Below, one piece after another: positions 59,193 to 64,000 of a stretch of DNA of 64,000 nt (positions are counted from its first letter, which is position 1; each line of letters starts with the position of its first letter). The notes under the pieces were generated by a model. The model had not been told where the DNA came from. It saw only the letters and a list, made by a program, of their open reading frames with translations, and did no database searches. Made by a program: the position numbers and the translations under genes. The DNA is from Dermatemys mawii (taxonomy: Eukaryota; Chordata; Testudines; Dermatemydidae), in the NCBI GenBank assembly GCA_007922305.1, contig ML677374.1:5963991-6027990 (forward strand), written 5' to 3'.

Positions 59193-59559
59193 GTGAGTAA
59201 TTCGCCCGTGAGACAATGGGAATTATGATGGGCTGGGCAGAGAGATGTGAGTCTTTGCCGTGACCAAGCCTTTGGATGCAGAGATAAGTGTCACCTGCTG
59301 GCTGGGTGTTAGGAACAGGGAAACATGTTTTGCCTGATTCTTGAACCGTCTGGAATGTAGGAGAGACTGTGGAAAAAGGGAGCAGAAAGGGAGGGAAATC
59401 TTCTTTGGAAAAAATAGGGCGAAAATGGAGCAGAGACCAGGTGGAGTGAAAACCAAACACAAAGAGACTGTGGGGAAATGAGGAGCAGGGATGGGGAGAA
59501 GACATCCTCATTAAAAAATACACTGTGATACAACTACCTAGATATTTATCTGACTCTCA

Positions 59560-59775
59560 TTACTCTAGTTTCTGGGCACCTCATAGTCATTAATGGATTT
59601 TATCTTCAGGCCAGTCCAGTGAGGTAGGAAAGCACTGTTATCCCCACATGGGGAATAGAGGCAGGAGGTAGATAGTGTCATACCAAAGGTCACACAGGCA
59701 GGCTGTGGCTGAGCCAGAATTTGAACCCAGCTCTGAGTCACAACCCAGTGCCCTAGCCAATAGACCATCCTCTCT
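59560..59775 (-). mobile_element. CORE-SINE/MIR copy
   Basis: 'ccaaaggtcacacaggcagg' + 'ctgagccagaatttgaaccc' + 'gccctagccaatagaccatc' is the MIR core and tRNA-like head in reverse. Box B is visible as 'gaatttgaaccc'. Confidence 0.85.
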
Positions 59776-61894
59776 ATCTTGATGTGCTGTTGGCATCCAC
59801 TTGTCCTGCCTTAGTTTGGAGTGGGGAGTGATTATTTTGTCCCTAGTATAGTACTCATCATAGGCTTCTCTTTACTCAGCAAAATAAGTTTTGATTTTAA
59901 ATGAGATCATTGTCTGGCATAGGGTGAAACATGGGTATAAATTTCGTGGGAAAAAGATTGGCAAATGTGAAGGCACAGTCTAACAAATAGTCTTAGAAAT
60001 GTTGCAAAATCTCCAGCCCCCTGAGAGAGGTTCACCATCTAAATTGAGCATTGTTGCTGTGTGCTGTTAAACAACTGCTGTGTTCCACCCTAGAAGTGCT
60101 TCCCGATCTTTACAAGCCCATAAGAAAATAAGAAACTTAAAAGAAAAGATATAAAGGCAGGCAAACAGGCTAGCCTTAAATGTATCTCATGTACCTGTTA
60201 TGTACGTCAGTTGGTTTCCAGGACACTTCTGTGGTTAAATTATTTATCTATGGTCAGAATTTCCCCTTAAACTCTATTTTCAGCTCCCCAAATACTTGTG
60301 GTTTTCTGTTGGGCCATTTATGTGTTCAGAGTTCATAGGTCTCTCAGTCCTTATGCTAACTTGCTGAAGCTAATGTCTTACAGGATATAGGCCTGTAGGT
60401 TTCTTGTATTTCTGCTAAATATAATGCAAATCAGAATATAATGCAAAGCAGTAAATATAATAAAGGCTACAGAAGTGGCAGCATTTCAGCAGAGAGTGTG
60501 CTGCATACCTGGAGGAAGACTTCATTATATTCTGTATCGCTGTCCTCTTTCGTGAAGGCAAAGACCACAATTTGCTTTCTTGTTACTTTGCCACTTGTGA
60601 ACTATCTCGCCTTTTCTTGCCAAAACTACGCTTAGTCATTTTGTGTTCTGTGGATTCTAAAGTATTGGTTGTGATATTACTGGGGTTGGCAATACTGCGT
60701 CACTGTTCAATTCTGAATTTTAACTGGATTATACTTTGCCTTGGGACTGATTTTCAGAGGTGCTGAGCTCCCTTTTTTTTTTTTTTTACTTGAGAATGGC
60801 CTCATTTTCATTTTAATTGGAAAAAGGACCAATTTTCAAGCACCCCACCTCCAAATCTCCCCATCCCTCCAAACAAAAATATGACCGATCCAGCACATGA
60901 GCCCTTTATTTACTTGGTACCAAAATACAAAATTGAAATTGAAACTGGAAATTAAATGCCAGGCTCCAGCTTTCGTAGCTAATCCCGTTAGTTTCACAGT
61001 TTGTTGCAGCGGTAGGTAGCATAATGGGCTGATTCATATCAGCCTAATAAGCTATAGCATTCCTTTTTTTCTGGTCTTTATTACTTTATTTTCTGTTCAA
61101 AATCTGGTTAGAGCTGGATACCACTGAGACAATTTCATGTGCCGTACTAGGAAATTATGAAATTCTATCACATTATTTACAAAAACAGTCTCTGACGATA
61201 TGTACGTTCCGTACCTAGCATAATGGGACCACAATCTTAGTTGGAGATGCTATTGTAATATTAATGATAAGTGCATGTATTTATGGTTCTGTTTTCTGTA
61301 CCGCACTGTGCCTTTAAACATTGGAAGTCTGTCTGCAATGGAGTCAGGGTTGTAAGGTGATTTGGGATCATACGGCATGAGAGATACTTTCTGTTCTCTC
61401 TCTTCTGGAAACCTTATTTTTATTTTTTCTTATTTTAAGTTATGAGATATGACAAAGAGTCTCCTCCACACTGGGAGTGCATGTTCTGCTCATTGTGTAC
61501 AGACAACATACCTATGTGTGTTTGCTCTGATGTTGCTGTGGCATTAATTGTCAGGGTGATGTTATGCTGTCTGTGAGAAACAGGATGTCCAAATATTATC
61601 CAAACAAGGCCTTTATTGGAAGCTTGCCAGCAACTGAGAGCTGAACCTAACCTGTGTCTAATGAACCCAATTTCAGTGGCACTTTTAATCTGGAGGGGAA
61701 GTCTGTGGAAATCACAGGCCCCAGTATATTATGAGCCATTCTGATCTGAGCAGCTTTATTGAACCTGGCTCATGATTGTTAGCCTGCTAGTAAACGTTGA
61801 AGATGCTATTAAAATTAGCTCTGGGTTTTTCTTCCTCTCTGAATAGTAGGGGGAGCAGCAGCTGTCAATTCACTGCCATGAAGATTGTGGTAAG

Positions 61895-61985
61895 TCAGTC
61901 TAAGTACACCGACTTCAGCTATGCTATTCTCGTAGCTGAAGTTGCGTATCTTAGATTGATCCCTCCCCTAGTGTAGACCAGGACT
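61895..61985. mobile_element. MITE fragment
   Basis: 'gtacaccgacttcagctatg' with inverted 'cgtagctgaagttgcgtatc' form a clear hairpin. The right end 'ctagtgtagaccaggac' is a MITE terminus. Confidence 0.65.
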
Positions 61986-61988
61986 TAA

Positions 61989-62080
61989 TGTCATCTAGAC
62001 CGTCCCTGATAAATTTATGTCTAGCTGCTCTTAAAAATCTCCTATCTCCTTTCCTTCAGTTTATGAGGTTTCTGTTCTCC
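61989..62080 (-). mobile_element. CR1 LINE 3' UTR fragment
   Basis: 'gtcatctagaccgtccctga' + 'taaatttatgtctagctgct' + 'cttaaaaatctcc' matches the CR1 3' UTR read in reverse. It directly abuts the MITE fragment before it. Confidence 0.65.
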
Positions 62081-62927
62081 CCTCTATTCTCTCAGCGTGT
62101 TTATAATGTTGTGCTCTAAGTGAGAACAGACTAGAGTCTGCTCAGCCTTCTACATTCTGCTCAGGAGAACCTGGAGCCCCGTGCTGTGTACACGCCTTCT
62201 TTTACACATTAATCTTTGAACAACTCCTTCACATTTTATCCACTGACCTTTACAGCCACAAACTCAAGCAGAACCTTCCGTCCACTCCATGTGGGCTACA
62301 TTCCAGCCCAGAGGCACAAGATTCCAGTGCACATACCATCACATCCAGTAACTCTTCACCCAACCCTGCACTGTGCAAAAGTCCAGACTCTGTGTCTTTT
62401 GACAGTTGTTCATTGACCGGGGATGCTTTTTGCAGTTTGTTTAACCGTGTGTCTGCTGTGTGTGTACGCGAAGCGACAATACAGTACTGCGTGAGGCACG
62501 TTTTCACAGAGGCCGGTGAAACCGGTAGCTCTATGACACTGGCAGATATTGCCAGCAGATCTAACATACTCTCCCAGAGAGGCTTCAACTACTTGAGATG
62601 ACTGTGAGCCTCAGGATGAGCAAAATGAATTCTGGCATCTGCTGCTTCACCTTTGTCCAGCTAAGTCGTGGAGCTCTTTGATGCGATGTATCGATTTCCC
62701 TACACTTGTCACTAAGATAGCGCCGTTAATAAGATTCATCATCTGATGGGTGGGGTTTTTCCCCTCTGATGGTAAAACATTTACTTTTTGGCATCCTCCC
62801 CAAATGTAGCTGCATGTTGTAAAGCGCTCTGTGTTGCAAGATCATGGTGATTTTAGCTCTCTACATTAAACTGCAGAAATGTCCCCCTGTCCTTGCTCTT
62901 TCCAATAGCCTAATAGAAAGGCAAGCT

Positions 62928-63014
62928 GCCAGATCCCCAGCTAGTGTAAGCTGGCACAGCTCCATTGACTTCAGTGGAATAATGCTGATTTACATCAGCT
63001 GAGAATCTGAGGCC
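62928..63014. repeat. Palindromic 'cagctagtgtaa...ttacatcagctg' repeat
   Basis: 'ccagatccccagctagtgta' is mirrored by 'ttacatcagctgagaatctg'. The centre is 'ctccattgacttcagtgg'. A well preserved copy. Confidence 0.75.
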
Positions 63015-63394
63015 ATTATACTCACGACTTTACGGCTTCACAGAGAGCAGCACTAGTGTTCATGGAGGCTTTTTGTGCTACTAAAAGCCAAGATCTATAT
63101 CTCAAAAGTTGTTTTTGGTGGTTTGTTTCAGTCCAAATTTTAAATAAACAATCCCATTCACACTTTCCTTGACCTTTCTAACTGTGAAATCAGATAGATT
63201 TGAAATTCCCTGCCTATTCTGGGCTTTACTCCAGCCCTGGAATACAAGGGCAACTTTGGTGAGACCTCTAAAGACCTCCCACATAACCAAGGTAAATGTT
63301 TAACCTGGTATGGGGGGATTTTGGCCTCAAGTTCCCAGTGTGATGGCATTGTGCTGGCTAATTGCCCAGGTAGTGTTTATATGCTCAGCCAGTG

Positions 63395-63570
63395 TGTAGT
63401 TTGTTATTTTTACTACTACTATTATTATTAATAATAATTATTTATTTTTTTTGGTATTGTGGTAGCCCTGAGGAGTTCCAGTCAGGAACCAGGCCCTCAC
63501 TGTGCCAGGTGTCTTACAAGTGCAGAATAAGAAGTCAGTCTCTGCCTCAAAGAGCTTACAATGAGAAACA
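63395..63570 (-). mobile_element. CORE-SINE/MIR or L2-type 3' end
   Basis: A left (ATT)n/(ACT)n tract is followed by 'gaaccaggccctcactgtgc' + 'caggtgtcttacaagtgcag' + 'ctcaaagagcttacaatgag', the reverse of the MIR tail with its AT-rich terminal repeat. Confidence 0.7.
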
Positions 63571-64000
63571 TAGTTTTCACTTTCCCGTAACTCAAAACCA
63601 ACCAATCACGACTTTCCTCTCGCATTTTTGAACTGACTCAACCTATAGATTTTTGGCCCTTCACAATTAAATAAAATTCATACTGGCTGAGCTAAAACCT
63701 AGAGAATTTCATCCCCCTAAAATGAATGTTGTTATGGTATCAAACTTTACAAGTCCTACAGATATTGTAATGAACTGTGTATATGTTACCACTGCACTCT
63801 ACAGGATGGAATGAGAATTGCCGGGGCATTTATCTTAGGACTTATACTGGTGACAGCTAATGGAGGTGTCTTTTATTATCTCAAGTTGTAAGAACCTATG
63901 CTTTGAAGATGGAGGATCAGACTTTATCTGTCCGGTTAAGTTCTGAATGGTAGTGCATTTTAGTGACAACTGTGGCATCCCAGGTGTCTGTGGATTCTTT

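Larger units (their letters stand above)
59193..64000 (+). other. DHRS11: DHRS11 intron 2 (5' part)
   Basis: I found no exon 3 (expected to begin with a Val-Asn-Val type sequence) up to the window end. It contains MIR, MITE, CR1 and palindromic repeat copies listed separately. Other open frames (for example 62216-62601) have no family resemblance. Confidence 0.75.

Noticed and set aside
1..64000. CRISPR arrays, operons, bacterial-type mobile systems
   Set aside because: The window is vertebrate nuclear DNA with spliced genes. No such structures were seen.

Overview
This is vertebrate nuclear DNA, almost certainly from a turtle (Testudines). Two protein-coding genes are recognisable from exon-by-exon translation: the 3' two-thirds of GGNBP2 (gametogenetin-binding protein 2) and the first two coding exons of DHRS11 (an NADP(H)-dependent short-chain dehydrogenase/reductase). 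Both are on the + strand and adjacent, the order known in other amniotes. The turtle call rests on the repeats: a tRNA-derived SINE with a CR1-like tail as in cryptodiran turtles, many CR1 LINE pieces, CORE-SINE/MIR copies, and palindromic hAT-like MITEs of types common in turtle genomes.

Layout. 1-8672: an intron followed by eight coding exons of GGNBP2, encoding about 484 C-terminal residues, with every junction GT-AG and in phase. 8673 to about 9130: GGNBP2 3' UTR with two AATAAA signals. About 9130-19990: intergenic DNA with LINE, SINE and MITE remnants and no convincing gene. About 20085-20720: a CpG-rich, TATA-less promoter region holding DHRS11 exon 1 (20281-20412). 20413-58982: a 38.6 kb DHRS11 intron 1, packed with old repeats, one 10-N assembly gap (41934-41943) and a few stretches that look like non-coding regulatory DNA. 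58983-59192: DHRS11 exon 2. 59193-64000: intron 2; the exons with the catalytic Ser-Tyr-Lys residues lie beyond the window.

The two genes share no pathway; they are conserved neighbours. GGNBP2 is a cysteine-rich regulatory protein linked to spermatogenesis and placental development. DHRS11 is a cytosolic carbonyl/hydroxysteroid reductase. The long listed open frames outside these exons are chance frames, shadows or repeat-derived.

I found no previously undescribed gene system. The most notable structures are a near-perfect 127-bp inverted-repeat foldback retroposon with a 15-bp target-site duplication (38469-38787), a MITE nested in a MIR (38012-38455), a repeat forming part of the DHRS11 promoter, an 80-bp dispersed direct repeat carrying an octamer motif, and a homeodomain/SOX-site-rich block at 53400-53580 that could be an enhancer.
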